A stretch of 64,000 nt of DNA from UBA7672 sp965279205 (lineage in GTDB: Bacteria > Pseudomonadota > Alphaproteobacteria > Caulobacterales > Hyphomonadaceae). Within the stretch, counting starts at the first letter, position 1, and each line of letters opens with the position of its first letter. Where the stretch lies: the NCBI GenBank assembly GCA_965279205.1, contig OZ257144.1, positions 868,001 to 932,000 on the forward strand. The letters are read 5' to 3'. The notes beneath the pieces were generated by a model that saw nothing but the letters and a program-made list of their open reading frames with translations, did not search any database and had not been told where the DNA came from. Position numbers and translations under genes: made by a program. Below are positions 1-8,613 of the stretch, in pieces.

Positions 1-1
1 T

Positions 2-319
2 GGCGCGCTGCTGGTGCTCGGCACCTTCATGGACATGGCGCCGCTGATTATCATCTCGACGCCGATCTTCTTGCCGGTGGCGCGGGCCTATGATGTGAGC
101 CCGGTGCATTTCGGCGTGATCCTGATCCTGTCGTGCGGGATCGGCTTGCTGACGCCGCCGGTGGGATCAGTGCTGTTCATCGGCGCCGCAATCGGCAAGA
201 TCGACGTGGCGAAGGCAGTGAGAGGGCTGTGGCCATTCTATATCGCCATGTTGATTGTGCTGCTGGCCGTAGTGCTTGTCCCCGAGCTGTCGCTCAGCCT
301 ACCGAAGTGGGCGAAGTGA
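2..319 (+). CDS. TRAP transporter large permease (DctM type), 3' part
   Basis: This is the C-terminal 105 residues of the large membrane subunit of a tripartite ATP-independent periplasmic transporter, which drives uptake of organic acids or sugar acids using the ion gradient. The frame is open from base 2 with no start in the window, so the gene is truncated by the edge. The stretch GTFMDMAPLIII, followed by the GVILILSCGIGLLTPPVG segment, is typical of the last part of DctM-family permeases, and a final hydrophobic helix precedes the TGA stop at 317-319. The substrate cannot be told. The next gene overlaps its stop codon, so the two are probably translated together. Confidence 0.9.
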   Translation, partial: GALLVLGTFMDMAPLIIISTPIFLPVARAYDVSPVHFGVILILSCGIGLLTPPVGSVLFIGAAIGKIDVAKAVRGLWPFYIAMLIVLLAVVLVPELSLSLPKWAK

Positions 320-1281
320 GGCTCGGCCGCCGCGCGCTGCTTGTGGGCGGCGTGGCGCTGTTGGCGGCCTGCGCGACGACGAGCGACGCGCAGACGGTTT
401 CCGTGCAGACGTTCAACCTGTGGCCTGGCGATCCGCCAGGTGGAGCGGGCGTCACCGCGAACGAAACCATTGTCGAGCGCTCGACGGATCCGTCGAGGCC
501 AGACCGCGCCGTTACGCACGTACGCAAGCCCACGCTGAGGGTCTTCCGGCCTGCGCAGTCAGATGGGTCGGCAGTGCTGATCTGTCCGGGCGGCGGATAC
601 CAGCGGGTGGTGCTCGACAAGGAGGGCGACGAGACCGCGATGCGGCTCGCACAGGCGGGCGTTACCGCTTTCGTGCTGGTCTATCGCCTGCCGGAGGATG
701 GCTGGGCGGCGGGACGCGAAGCGCCGCTACAGGACGCGCAGCGAGCAATGCGCCTGATCCGTGCGGGAACGTTCGCATCGGGCATCGATCCCAAACGCGT
801 CGGCGCCCTCGGTTTTTCGGCAGGTGGGCATCTGGCGGCGACGCTGGCCCTGCTGGGCAAGACTGAGAGCTACGAGAAAATCGATGCCGCAGATTCGATC
901 TCGCCAAGGCCGGATTTTGCAGCGCTGATCTATGCGGCCTATCTCGATGGCAAGGGATCACCCGCCATCCTGCTGGGCCCCGCCGGTCCAGCGCCTGACC
1001 TGGTTGCGCGTGTCGATGCGCAGACCCAGCCGATGTTCCTGCTGCACGCGGCGGACGATGCGACGGTCAAGGTTGAGTCCAGCATGCGAATGTATGCGGC
1101 GCTGAAGGCTGCGGGGGTGCAGGCCGAGCTGCATGTGTTTCCCGAAGGCGGGCACGGATTTGGAATTGCGCGCGCGGCGGGAAAGCCTGTTGAAGTCTGG
1201 CCCGACCTGTTCCTCGCCTGGGGCAGGGCGCGCGGGATGTTCCACTGGGCGGAAGAGATCACGCCTAGCGGTTCGCCCTAG
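316..1281 (+). CDS. alpha/beta-hydrolase lipoprotein, acetyl-xylan-esterase-like
   Basis: This is a 321-residue secreted esterase of the BD-FAE/acetyl-xylan-esterase-like alpha/beta-hydrolase group. A GTG start at 316 is chosen because it overlaps the TRAP permease stop as GTGA and gives a proper lipoprotein signal ending in LLAAC (Cys near residue 20). An oxyanion-type PGGGY motif lies near residue 93. The nucleophile elbow GFSAGG places Ser at 168, the acid is Asp247 or Asp248, and His280 lies in EGGHGFG. Coupling to a TRAP permease suggests deacylation of a sugar or sugar-acid substrate before uptake, which is inference. The stop TAG lies in CTAG shared with the convergent gene. Confidence 0.85.
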   Translation: MRLGRRALLVGGVALLAACATTSDAQTVSVQTFNLWPGDPPGGAGVTANETIVERSTDPSRPDRAVTHVRKPTLRVFRPAQSDGSAVLICPGGGYQRVVLDKEGDETAMRLAQAGVTAFVLVYRLPEDGWAAGREAPLQDAQRAMRLIRAGTFASGIDPKRVGALGFSAGGHLAATLALLGKTESYEKIDAADSISPRPDFAALIYAAYLDGKGSPAILLGPAGPAPDLVARVDAQTQPMFLLHAADDATVKVESSMRMYAALKAAGVQAELHVFPEGGHGFGIARAAGKPVEVWPDLFLAWGRARGMFHWAEEITPSGSP

Positions 1282-2945
1282 TACGCGACCTGGTAGCGGA
1301 TCTGGATGGTTTCGTTGGCTGGCAGGGTGAGGCGGAAGATGGGGCGGCCGTCTTTCTGGCCGGCTGGGTGATCCGCTCTCACCAGCCTGGTCCCGGCGCC
1401 GACGTAGAGGTTCACTTCGACCTGGACGGCGTAGGGATGCGCGTTGGAAAGCTCGATGCGGCCGATGACCCCAGACCCACCGGCGTTCTGGTCGTTGAAA
1501 CCGGGCAGGAACGGCATGGACGGATCGGTGGGCACAGCGCCACGGCTCTCGTAGACATGCCGGGCCTGGACGTCGGCGCCACCCGGGAAGCGGAGTTCGA
1601 CTTCCTCGTTGACGGCGATGTCGCGGAGGCTGGTCTCGCCCGCCAGAAGGCGCTGGGCGGAGGCGCCCGTCCCCACGACTTCGAATGCAGCCACGCGGCC
1701 CGAGGGCAATGGCAGGGCGAGATTGTTCTGCTTGTCGTTGCGCGTGCGGAGCAGCACCGTCATGGGCTGGAACCCGATCTGCGAAGTCGGCACGTAATTG
1801 GCCTCGTAGACTTTCGTCACCGGAACCGCGTCCTTGTCGAGCAGGCGTATCTGCTTTGACTGGCGGCTCGCGATCGTGGTGCGGTCAGGCACGCGATAGA
1901 GTTTGAGGTCGCCCAGATTCTCGGCTTCCTCCATGGAGAACACGGAGACAGGCAGGGCCGCGTCTTCCTGCGTGGCAGCCCTGAGAGCGCCAGTGACCAC
2001 GACCACGTCCCTCCTGTCATAATCATCCTCGCCCGGGCCGAAACCGAAGGGATAGGCGCGCTCGATCACAATGGGAGAAGAAGGGTCGCTGGTCGAACCT
2101 TGCGGCCAGCACAGGGCAAGGATCGGCCGGCCGATGTCGATGGGCTCGACGTATCCCGTTTCACGGTTGAGACGCCCGGCGATGACCTGCACGCGGGCGT
2201 TCGTAAATCCTACGCCATTGCCGTTGGCGAGCGTCACCCATGCGCCAAGGTCCAGCTTGCCTCCACCCTTCATGTCGATGATGTAGTCCGCCGCCCAGTC
2301 GAAGCCGCGCGCCAGATAGGAGAGCTGAACCACAGCCTCCACCGGCCCCGTGCTGCGCGTCAGCACCGACAAGGTCGGACGCGCCGACAGGCCCGATGCC
2401 GACGGCTCGAAGCTGACGCTTTCGGGAAGGCCCGAGCAGCGGAGCGCCTCAACGCCATCCGGCGTTTCGACCACGACGCCGCCGTCAGCGCCCGACCGGA
2501 TCGTGCCCGGCGTGCGCGTGATGACGCCGGAACCGGGCGCGGCGCGGGTCATCAGCACGCGGCCGCCCTGGGCCTCCGCTGCTTCGATCAACGCCGACGG
2601 GCTGATCAGCGCGGCGTCGCGGTTCTTCTCGATCACACCGTTCGGCAGGCCTGTCACGATGGCGGAGGCAGGTTCGATCCCGTCCGCCACGCCTTCGAAG
2701 CGCAACCGGTGTTCACCCGCCGGCAGCACCACGCGGCGCGTTTCGGTGATGAGGGCAAAGCCCCCAAGATCATCGAGATCGAAGCCGCCACTTTCCCGGT
2801 ACGGGTTGCGATAGATGGTGACGGAGAGATCGTGCGGCGCCCCGGCGAGCAAGTCCTGCGCGTGCGCCGCCATCGGCGAGGCAAGCTGCGCCGCCAGGAC
2901 GGCGAGCCCCGCCAGCATCGGCCGCATGGGATGCGCTGCGCGCAT
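1278..2945 (-). CDS. secreted DUF4139 domain protein, second copy
   Basis: This is a 555-residue exported protein of the DUF4139 family, whose biochemical role is not established. The ATG at 2945 is preferred because TGAGG (which includes the stop of the upstream gene) sits 9-11 bases upstream and the product begins with a signal peptide ending in MAAHAQ. A more distal start would overlap the upstream gene by over 130 bases. The N-terminal part sets out DLSVTIYRN and beta-rich repeats; a Rossmann-like domain is not evident. The C-terminal half (ADYIIDMKGGG onward) matches the beta-rich DUF4139 region. It follows a paralogue by 11 bases, so they form a two-gene operon. Its TAG stop is shared within CTAG with the convergent esterase. 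Confidence 0.75.
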   Translation of the reverse strand: MRAAHPMRPMLAGLAVLAAQLASPMAAHAQDLLAGAPHDLSVTIYRNPYRESGGFDLDDLGGFALITETRRVVLPAGEHRLRFEGVADGIEPASAIVTGLPNGVIEKNRDAALISPSALIEAAEAQGGRVLMTRAAPGSGVITRTPGTIRSGADGGVVVETPDGVEALRCSGLPESVSFEPSASGLSARPTLSVLTRSTGPVEAVVQLSYLARGFDWAADYIIDMKGGGKLDLGAWVTLANGNGVGFTNARVQVIAGRLNRETGYVEPIDIGRPILALCWPQGSTSDPSSPIVIERAYPFGFGPGEDDYDRRDVVVVTGALRAATQEDAALPVSVFSMEEAENLGDLKLYRVPDRTTIASRQSKQIRLLDKDAVPVTKVYEANYVPTSQIGFQPMTVLLRTRNDKQNNLALPLPSGRVAAFEVVGTGASAQRLLAGETSLRDIAVNEEVELRFPGGADVQARHVYESRGAVPTDPSMPFLPGFNDQNAGGSGVIGRIELSNAHPYAVQVEVNLYVGAGTRLVRADHPAGQKDGRPIFRLTLPANETIQIRYQVAY

Positions 2946-2956
2946 GGGCTCGTGCC

Positions 2957-4357
2957 TCAATATCCGGAGTCGAAGACGGCAGTCACTTCCGCCGTTCCGT
3001 TGGCTGGAATGTTGACCGCCCACTGCGCCATGTCGGCGTTGACCCGCGCGCTCCGGAGGCTCTCGCGCTCGATCCGCGTGTCGCCCCACAGCCCATCCTG
3101 CTGCAGCACGACGGTGACCGCTTTCGGCGTCGCGTTCGTGAGTGTGTAGCGCATGGTGGTTTTCCAGCGGAAGAGGCTTATCGCTTCGCGCTTTTCGACA
3201 ACGGGCTTCACCTTGATGTCGAAGGCATCGCCCGTGGACAGCGACAGCGTCGAGCCCATCGGCGTGTGGTCGATCGCGCTCTCGCCGATGAACTGCGGAT
3301 CGCCCTTCTTGTCGCGCATGTAGAAGCGCAGCACGCCGGCGGGCAGCTGGTCGCCCAGGCCCTTTGCCGATCCGGTCGAGAAGCGATAGACGGTCTTGGC
3401 GCTCTGCGGGTCGTTCAGGGTTCCCAACCAGGCATTGCGGAATTCATAGCCATGCTCGGCCGGCACGCCATGCACGTCGAGGAACGAGACCTGCTTGGTC
3501 TGCATGTTCGCGATCGTCGTGCGCTCGGCCAGCGGATAGAGATAGAAGTCGCCAAGCCGTTCCCGGTTGCCCGACTCCGTTCCCGCCCGCTGCAGTTGCT
3601 GTCGCGGCTGGTCGTATGACGGCTGCTGATAGCGCTGGCCGTACTGCTGGCCATACTGTTCCACGCGCTTCGGTGAGCCGGCGACCAGCGTCGTGGCGGC
3701 ATTGTCGTAGGTGGTTCCGCTGGAGTTGGTGAGCGTCACCCAGCCCTGGACGTCGAGCTTCGCGGTGGCGTCATCGTAGAGCGCGACATAATCCGCCCGC
3801 CAGCCGAGGCCGGCTGTCAAATAGCTGAGAGTCGCTGGCCGCGAACCGCGCTTGTCTCCATTCACGGTGACAGAGAGCGTCGGCTTCGACCGCAGATTGT
3901 CGGGCACCTTGTCGAAGATCACGCGCACCGGCAGGCCATCGTCCCGCAGCACCTCGATGCGGTCGCCGATCTTCAGCACCACGCCGCCATTGGTCGCCAG
4001 CACCTCGGCCTTCTCGCGCGTCTCGGCGCCGGTCGACGGATTCACGCGAACGATGGTCACGACGCTGCCGACCGCCTTTTCCATCAGCTTGCCGGGAGTG
4101 AGCAGATCGAAATCGAAATTTTGTTCGACGATGGTGATGCCGGTCGCGCCAAGCGAAACCGTCTCAGGACGGATCTGGGCCGAGACGCCCGGAAACTCCA
4201 GACGCTGGCGGCCGCCGGTAAGGTCAACCGGTCTGCGATCGGACACGAGGGCGAGGTTGTCGGCATAGATTGTCACCGCCAGCGCCCGGTCCTGCGCGTG
4301 CGCAGACGGCAGAGCGAAAAGCGCGCAGGACGCTGCAAGGACTATGCGAAGCTTCAT
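2957..4357 (-). CDS. secreted DUF4139 domain protein, first copy
   Basis: This is a 466-residue exported protein with a clear signal peptide (basic MKLR, hydrophobic core, cleavage after SAHA near residue 21). The mature part starts with LAVTIYADNLALV, which resembles the opening of the downstream protein, and continues through the same WRADYVALYDD/GWVTLTNSSG region typical of DUF4139. A Gln/Tyr-rich insert lies near residues 235-265. The two adjacent proteins are homologous but divergent in sequence and length, consistent with an old tandem duplication. They probably act together in the periplasm or at the outer membrane; no catalytic motif is visible. Confidence 0.78.
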   Translation of the reverse strand: MKLRIVLAASCALFALPSAHAQDRALAVTIYADNLALVSDRRPVDLTGGRQRLEFPGVSAQIRPETVSLGATGITIVEQNFDFDLLTPGKLMEKAVGSVVTIVRVNPSTGAETREKAEVLATNGGVVLKIGDRIEVLRDDGLPVRVIFDKVPDNLRSKPTLSVTVNGDKRGSRPATLSYLTAGLGWRADYVALYDDATAKLDVQGWVTLTNSSGTTYDNAATTLVAGSPKRVEQYGQQYGQRYQQPSYDQPRQQLQRAGTESGNRERLGDFYLYPLAERTTIANMQTKQVSFLDVHGVPAEHGYEFRNAWLGTLNDPQSAKTVYRFSTGSAKGLGDQLPAGVLRFYMRDKKGDPQFIGESAIDHTPMGSTLSLSTGDAFDIKVKPVVEKREAISLFRWKTTMRYTLTNATPKAVTVVLQQDGLWGDTRIERESLRSARVNADMAQWAVNIPANGTAEVTAVFDSGY

Positions 4358-4464
4358 GACGCTGTCTCCCCTGTGTTCAGGGAGAACCTAGCCTGCTTCC
4401 GGTTCAACAGGAAACGGGGTCTGGCAGGAGTTTCCGTTCGTTTTTATGACAGTTGAATTCCAGA

Positions 4465-5199
4465 TCAGCGTCGTGTCCGGCGAGACGGGCGGCGCGTGCT
4501 AGCAGCGGCGATACGCAATTTGGCGACCGGACGCGATTTCGCTTTCTTCTTCGCGGCAGGTTTGGTCTTGGCTTTCGCTGCTTTCCCGGCAGCGGGTTTC
4601 GCGCGTTGCGGCCTGGCTTGCGTCCAGCTTCCGGTTTCTTCCTCCCAGTGAACGCGGCAGAGGGAGAGGTACATCGACTTCTCGATGCCGATCTGGTCGC
4701 CAGCGGTGAGGGCGCGGCCGTCGGCGGTGCGGCGCACCACCATCGTCGCCTTGCGGCCGCAATGGCAGATGGTGCGGATCTCGCGGAGATTATCCGCGAT
4801 CGCCAGCAGTTCAGCCGAGCCGGGGAAAAGCTGGCCCCGGAAATCGGTACGCAGGCCGTAGCACAGCACCGGGATGTTGAGGCGGTCGGCGACGCGGGCG
4901 AGCTGCCAGACCTGGTCCTTGGTCAGGAACTGCGCTTCGTCGACGAAGACGCAGTCGATTTTCGCCTTGCGATGCTCGCGCGTGATCCAGGCGTGGAGAT
5001 CATCGGTCTCGCCATAGAGTTCGGCGTCGGCGCTGATGCCGATGCGCGAGGTGATGCGGCCTTCGTCGGCCTCCGTATAGAGCGAGGACGTGAACAGGAG
5101 CGTGCGCATGCCGCGCTCCTGATAGTTCCACGACGCCTGCAGGAGGACGGTGGACTTGCCAGCGTTCATCGCCGCGTAGGAGAAATAGAGCTTGGACAT
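4465..5199 (-). CDS. tdk: thymidine kinase (type II)
   Basis: This enzyme phosphorylates thymidine with ATP to dTMP for nucleotide salvage in the cytoplasm. The start ATG at 5199 is chosen because GAGG lies 9 bases upstream and MSKLYF matches the family N-terminus. The P-loop NAGKST is at residues 12-17, the DEAQ box with catalytic Glu88 follows, and the zinc site is formed by C145-x-C147 and C181-x-x-H184. The lasso region with TGDQI-like TAGDQI is present. The last ~45 residues are an unusual Lys/Ala/Arg/Pro-rich tail not needed for the fold, of a kind that could bind nucleic acid. The gene lies between the TonB receptor and the DUF4139 pair on the same strand. Confidence 0.93.
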   Translation of the reverse strand: MSKLYFSYAAMNAGKSTVLLQASWNYQERGMRTLLFTSSLYTEADEGRITSRIGISADAELYGETDDLHAWITREHRKAKIDCVFVDEAQFLTKDQVWQLARVADRLNIPVLCYGLRTDFRGQLFPGSAELLAIADNLREIRTICHCGRKATMVVRRTADGRALTAGDQIGIEKSMYLSLCRVHWEEETGSWTQARPQRAKPAAGKAAKAKTKPAAKKKAKSRPVAKLRIAAASTRRPSRRTRR

Positions 5200-5318
5200 G
5201 AGCATGCGCCTCGCGAGATCTTCGCGTGTTGTGCACTCGGGCCCGGCTGCCCGCCAAGACGGCGCTGGCGCCTGGTCGGCCCGGTTTCTGGGGACAGGTC
5301 GCCGATCAGGCGGTGAAA

Positions 5319-5349
5319 CAAAGAAAAACGCCGGCGGAAACCGCCAGCG
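5319..5349 (-). terminator. intrinsic terminator downstream of the TonB receptor
   Basis: Read on the minus strand, a 9-bp stem (5349-5341 with 5337-5329, one G-T wobble) closes a TTT loop and is followed directly by TTTTTCTTTG. This is a classic Rho-independent terminator about 60 bases after the receptor stop, and it separates the receptor from tdk transcription. Confidence 0.85.
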
Positions 5350-5374
5350 TATCAAAGTCTCCCCAGGGAAACGC

Positions 5375-5397
5375 GCCTGCCGGGGGAGCCGGCAGGC
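5375..5397 (-). terminator. GC-rich hairpin just after the TonB receptor stop
   Basis: A perfect 9-bp stem, GCCTGCCGG (5375-5383) against CCGGCAGGC (5389-5397), encloses a five-base loop 12 bases after the receptor stop. It has only a short T stretch, so alone it is a poor terminator. It may protect the 3' end of the mRNA, upstream of the stronger terminator at 5319-5349. Confidence 0.5.
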
Positions 5398-5409
5398 CAC
5401 TGTTTCAGG

Positions 5410-8292
5410 TCAGTATTTGTAGCGGGCGCCGATCACAAATTCGCGGCCGGTGTGTTCGTAGTTGTTGCTGTTCTGGCGAACCGAGTTGATCCAGCGCTCG
5501 TCATACTGGTCGGTGAGGTTCAGCGCCTCGAACGTGAGTGAGAAGTTGTCGCTCAAGTCGTAGGAGGCGGAGAAGTCGACATTGAACGTGTCGGCCTTGC
5601 CTTCGACGTCGTTGCCGTTCTGCGCAGGAACCAGCGTGAGGTATTCCTCGCGCGACACGCTCGAGAGACGCGCCTCGAACGGACCGTTCTCGTAGTAGAG
5701 CGTGGCGGCGATCGATTTCGGCGACGTGCCGACCAGGGGCGCCCGGACGAAACCGGAGCCGACCGTGGTCGCGGCGATCACGTATTTGATGTCGCTGTCG
5801 ATGTCCGTGTAGCTCAGCTGGCCACCGAAGCCGTCGAAAGGCGCCGGCAAGAAGGTGAACGGCGTCTGCGCGGTGATCTCGAAGCCTTCGAGTTCACCGC
5901 CCGGCGTATTGGCGAAGGAGGTGACGTCGAACAGATCGTTCGGGGTCACGCCAGTAGGCAGCAGCGAGTCCGGATAGCCGCTCTGGCTGTAGGGGATGAG
6001 TTGGCGCAGGCGCTGGACGTAGTCGGTGATGTCTTTGTGGAAGAAGGCGACCGCGAACAGCGCTTCCGGATAGGGATACCATTCGAACGACAGGTCGAGG
6101 TTGGTCGCGCGGTTCGGCGCGACGAACGGATTGCCGGCGCTGATCGACAGGCCGGGCGGGTTGGCGTCGATTGAGCCGCCCGGCGTGAGGGCCGGTAGCG
6201 ACGGACGCGCGATCGTCTTGGCGGCGGCGAAGCGGACGATGAAGTCGTCGACCGGTTCGACCGCGATGTTGAAGGCCGGCAGCACGTCGTCATACTTGTG
6301 CTCGACCGAGAGCGGCAGGCCGTTGGAGTAGCCGGTGGCCGCCACTTCCGTTTCGACATAGCGGACGCCGAGATTGCCGCGGATCGGCACGTTGAAGACG
6401 TCGAAGTTGAAATCGCCCTGGATCCAGAAGCCGGTCGAGGTTTCCTCGGCCGACCGGTTTTCGGCAAGGCTGCTGGCGGCGTCGGTGCGGAAGTCGCCGA
6501 ACGTGTTGACGCAGTCGCACTCGAAATCGATCAGCGCGTTGAGCGCGTTGATCGACGGGACGACCCAGGAGGTCGGCGTGCCGGCCGGCAGGTCCATGCC
6601 CGAGCCGAAGCCGGTGAGGAGCTGCGAGTAGGCGCCGATGCCGGTGGAGCCGAGTGCGGTGAGCACGCTGGCGGGCAGCGCTTCTGTCGTGCGGCGGGAT
6701 TCGCTGCCGACGAAGCCGAACTTCTTGTAGGAGCCGCCGCCCTTGAGCGTGAGCCAGTCGTTCAGGTCGTATTCGAGGCGGCCGTCGACGGTTTCGAACT
6801 CGTTGATCGCCTTGTTGGGACGCAGGCGGATCAGCGAGGCGTCTCCCAGCGTGGCGGCGGACGAGAACTGCCAGTTGGCCGGGTTGGTGACATCGAAACC
6901 GTAGTTGAAGGCCGGCAGGTTTGGGTTGGAGTAGTCGTAGGAATAGCCGTCCACATCGTAGCGCTCGAACGAGAGCGTGGTCTGGTTCGGGTTGTACTGC
7001 ACGGCGCGAGTGTGGCCGACGCGGAGTTCGCCGCGCAGAGCTGAGCTGAACTCGTGCTCGAATAGCAGGGCGTTCTGGAAGAACTCGGTCTCCAGGTTGT
7101 CGCGGCGCTGTTCGACACGCATGTCGACATCGTTGAAGGTGGCGCTGACGAGCGTGTTGTTGCTGTTCACCGTGCCGGTGAGCAGGTCGGTGGCGCGCAG
7201 CCCGCTAGCGGCGGTTTCGCGCGCGAAGCTGATCGCTTCGAGGAATTCCTCGTGACGCTGCTCCTTCAGGTTGGCGTAGAGCAGGTCGTAGGTGACGACG
7301 GTGGATTCGAGCGGCTGGTATTGCACCGAGAAGGTGGAGCCGAGGCGCTCGCGGTCGTAGCTGATGCGGCCGTAGCGCGGGATGCGCGGGTGGGCGGCGG
7401 CGTTGGCTGCGGCTGCGGCCGCAGGGCCGGTGAGTGTGCCGGCAGGCGTGACGATCGGGCCGGCGATAGTCTGGTAGCAGCGGTTGCCGCCAGTGGCCGT
7501 GCCGGTGTTGGGCGGCGTGGCGGCGCAGCCGTCAGCCGTCGGAATGCGGAAGCGGCCCGAAGATGAGCCTTCCTCGATGGTGTTGCGCTTCGAGTAGGCG
7601 ACCGAGAAGAGAGCGCCGAGCTGGCCGTCGAGCCAGCGGTCGGAGACCAGGAAGGTGGCGCGCGGGTCGAAGTTCTGGGCGAGGTCGTTGTAGGAGCCCT
7701 GCACACCGCCGGCCATGGTGAAGCCGCTATAGTCGAACGGACGTGCGGTGGTGAGGTCCACGGTCGCGCCGAGCGAGCCTTCCTCGACTTCAGCCGACTG
7801 CGACTTCGAGATCTTGATCGAGTTGAACAGCTCTGACGCGAAGACGTTGAAGTCGAAGGCGCGGTTGCGGTTCTGGCGGCCGTCGCGACCGCCGGTGGTG
7901 GCGAGAGCTTCGAGGCCGTTGAGGCGGACGCGGACGAAGTCGGATGACAGGCCGCGGACATTGATGGTGCGGCCTTCGCCGCCGTCGCGGTCGATCTGGA
8001 CGCCGGGGACGCGCTGGAGCGATTCTGCGAGGTTGAGATCGGGGAAGTCAGCGATGTCTTCCGAACTGATCGAGTCGGAGATGCCGGCATCCTCGCGCTT
8101 GTCCTGGATGGCGGCGGCGAGCGAGCCGCGGAAGCCGGTGATGACAACCACGTCGGTCTCTTGTTCGGCGGCTGGCGTCGCGGGCGGCGTTTGCTGCGCT
8201 GTTGCCGTGGCCGAGAAAGCCGTCGTCAGCGCAACCAGAGATGCGCCGAATCCGAGACGCGCCAACGCTGCGCGCATGCTCCGTTGAGCCAT
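5410..8292 (-). CDS. TonB-dependent receptor, Caulobacter/Xanthomonas type
   Basis: This is a 960-residue outer-membrane active transporter that imports a large substrate using the TonB-ExbBD system. The ATG at 8292 has GGGAGCGG upstream and begins a signal peptide ending in ATAQQ (~residue 33). The plug domain follows, with VVVITGFRGSL, the SEDIADFPDLNLAESLQRVPGV segment and the INVRGL motif, all marks of the TIGR01782 group that is often used for carbohydrates. The protein ends with aromatic-rich FVIGARYKY, the usual beta-barrel C-terminal signal. Two LacI-type operator-like motifs lie 131 and 187 bases upstream, which suggests sugar-responsive control by a repressor outside this window. 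Two hairpins follow the stop. Confidence 0.93.
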   Translation of the reverse strand: MAQRSMRAALARLGFGASLVALTTAFSATATAQQTPPATPAAEQETDVVVITGFRGSLAAAIQDKREDAGISDSISSEDIADFPDLNLAESLQRVPGVQIDRDGGEGRTINVRGLSSDFVRVRLNGLEALATTGGRDGRQNRNRAFDFNVFASELFNSIKISKSQSAEVEEGSLGATVDLTTARPFDYSGFTMAGGVQGSYNDLAQNFDPRATFLVSDRWLDGQLGALFSVAYSKRNTIEEGSSSGRFRIPTADGCAATPPNTGTATGGNRCYQTIAGPIVTPAGTLTGPAAAAAANAAAHPRIPRYGRISYDRERLGSTFSVQYQPLESTVVTYDLLYANLKEQRHEEFLEAISFARETAASGLRATDLLTGTVNSNNTLVSATFNDVDMRVEQRRDNLETEFFQNALLFEHEFSSALRGELRVGHTRAVQYNPNQTTLSFERYDVDGYSYDYSNPNLPAFNYGFDVTNPANWQFSSAATLGDASLIRLRPNKAINEFETVDGRLEYDLNDWLTLKGGGSYKKFGFVGSESRRTTEALPASVLTALGSTGIGAYSQLLTGFGSGMDLPAGTPTSWVVPSINALNALIDFECDCVNTFGDFRTDAASSLAENRSAEETSTGFWIQGDFNFDVFNVPIRGNLGVRYVETEVAATGYSNGLPLSVEHKYDDVLPAFNIAVEPVDDFIVRFAAAKTIARPSLPALTPGGSIDANPPGLSISAGNPFVAPNRATNLDLSFEWYPYPEALFAVAFFHKDITDYVQRLRQLIPYSQSGYPDSLLPTGVTPNDLFDVTSFANTPGGELEGFEITAQTPFTFLPAPFDGFGGQLSYTDIDSDIKYVIAATTVGSGFVRAPLVGTSPKSIAATLYYENGPFEARLSSVSREEYLTLVPAQNGNDVEGKADTFNVDFSASYDLSDNFSLTFEALNLTDQYDERWINSVRQNSNNYEHTGREFVIGARYKY

Positions 8293-8418
8293 TGTTCCGC
8301 TCCCTATCCCTCCAGCGCAGGGCTCACGTCGTGCGGCCCGTTTATCGTCACAGGCAGGTTTCCCCACCTTGCGCTGTCACTAGCGATAACCGCGATGAAG
8401 TGGGCTCGCAAGAAAAAA

Positions 8419-8488
8419 TGACACCGGTTTCCATTTTTTTGCTGATTTCTCCAAACCCGCGATTTTTACGCAACGGAAACCGGTTACC
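8419..8488. promoter_or_regulatory. pair of LacI-family-like operator motifs
   Basis: The 10-mer GGAAACCGGT occurs at 8475-8484 on the plus strand and again, inverted, at 8423-8432. Both are centred on the palindromic ACCGGT core, and the cores are 56 bases apart. Partly symmetric motifs with a central CG and flanking AA/TT are typical of LacI-family operators in proteobacteria. Paired sites about five helical turns apart would suit looping. The cognate regulator is not in this window. Confidence 0.45.
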
Positions 8489-8578
8489 TTGAGCAGTTCG
8501 GCACGTGAAGAAGTGGCCCAACTCCAACGCGAAGACAGGTGCGGCGGCGCAGCATTGCGGCGCAAGTGATCGAGTAAT

Positions 8579-8592
8579 ATGATGGATATCAT
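8579..8592 (+). promoter_or_regulatory. short dyad upstream of the TetR gene, possible operator
   Basis: ATGAT (8579-8583) and ATCAT (8588-8592) flank GGAT, 21 bases before the TetR start codon. TetR genes are commonly autoregulated from such a site, but arms of five bases are weak evidence. Confidence 0.25.
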
Positions 8593-8613
8593 TGCAAATT
8601 CCGGACAACGCGC

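Larger units (their letters stand above)
8293..8613. other. divergent intergenic region between TonB receptor and TetR gene
   Basis: This 321-base region has no credible gene. It should hold the promoters of both flanking genes. What can be seen are the two GGAAACCGGT motifs in opposite orientation (8419-8488), a short dyad near the TetR gene (8579-8592), and A/T-rich stretches around 8411-8440. I cannot assign -35/-10 boxes with confidence. Confidence 0.7.

Noticed and set aside
133..315. Upstream extension of the esterase frame to a start at 133
   Set aside because: It would overlap the TRAP permease by 187 bases and hide the lipoprotein signal; the GTG at 316 explains both.
2100..3149. 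Open frame of 349 codons on the plus strand across both DUF4139 genes
   Set aside because: It spans the junction of two real genes in antisense and has a shadow composition.
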